Shown here one piece after another: positions 63,990 through 64,000 of a stretch of 64,000 nucleotides of DNA. The notes under the pieces were generated by a model. It saw only the letters and a list, made by a program, of their open reading frames with translations. It was not told the origin of the DNA and ran no database searches. The position numbers and the translations under genes are program-made. Origin of the DNA: Mogibacterium timidum ATCC 33093 (lineage in GTDB: Bacteria; Bacillota; Clostridia; Peptostreptococcales; Anaerovoracaceae); assembly GCF_000525775.1 (NCBI RefSeq), contig NZ_JALU01000016.1, positions 155,032 through 219,031 on the forward strand, given 5' to 3'. Numbering within the stretch: the first letter of the stretch is position 1; each line of letters starts with the position of its first letter.

Positions 63990-64000
63990 AAAGAAGATAG

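Noticed and set aside
1..64000. tRNA, rRNA, riboswitch, insertion sequence or prophage genes
   Set aside because: None was recognised on reading intergenic regions of both strands; a covariance-model search could still find short RNAs.

Overview
The window looks like chromosome from an obligately anaerobic, low-to-moderate G+C Gram-positive bacterium (Bacillota, class Clostridia; an Anaerovoracaceae/Mogibacterium-like oral or gut lineage would fit, but that placement is inferred). Pointers are sortase-type surface proteins, Rex, an oxygen-sensitive class III ribonucleotide reductase (NrdD/NrdG), a 2-oxoacid:ferredoxin oxidoreductase, clostridial ferredoxins, TTG/GTG starts and strong purine-rich ribosome binding sites. 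No rRNA, tRNA, CRISPR array, insertion sequence or prophage was seen.

Layout. 1-5.3 kb is an accessory surface-protein island: a flavin-binding sortase-anchored protein (minus strand, cut by the window edge), a remnant of a malolactic/malic enzyme gene, an alpha/beta hydrolase, and a second SHIRT/Cna-B-type surface protein whose sorting signal is out of frame behind a run of seven G. Both surface genes carry the same 22-bp operator (AGTTAG-N10-CTAACT) just downstream of the promoter. 5.3-8.3 kb holds a class II aldolase-like protein and a glycosyltransferase. 8.5-12.7 kb is an IclR regulator, a P-loop protein and the vor/kor operon for oxidative decarboxylation of 2-oxoacids. 13-31.3 kb is mostly housekeeping: metG, tatD, tilS, ftsH, a PucR-type regulator, coaX, dusB, a solute-binding lipoprotein, a dipeptidase, the tsaE-tsaB-rimI-tsaD t6A/acetylation operon, an ABC-F protein, acpP and rex. 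31.6-38.6 kb holds a ferredoxin, a P-loop/Asp23-like fusion and a LysR-controlled cluster (tryptophan-rich membrane protein, large FAD/Fe-S oxidoreductase, HypA, HypB) whose biochemical job is not known to me. 38.7-40.4 kb has three small membrane proteins on the minus strand. 40.5-54.7 kb carries fba, a His-rich LarC, a HAD phosphatase, cysE, a TetM-like GTPase fused to a NYN nuclease domain, nfo, prmA, a MetA-aspartokinase fusion, a DUF438/hemerythrin/PAS protein and an NlpC/P60 hydrolase. 55-64 kb has the nrdD-nrdG region with NrdR-like boxes, cardiolipin synthase, peptidase T, a YitT-type membrane protein and a YheO-type regulator.

The most unusual items are: (1) one polypeptide joining homoserine O-acyltransferase (MetA, with the acetyl-CoA-type Glu111) to a complete aspartokinase; (2) a possible poly-G on/off switch between released and wall-anchored forms of a surface protein, with an operator shared by its neighbour; (3) the LysR-DUF5692-flavoprotein-HypA-HypB cluster, a nickel-maturation pair with no hydrogenase beside it; (4) a GTPase-NYN fusion and a P-loop-Asp23 fusion; (5) an HcpR-like site ahead of the DUF438 gene.
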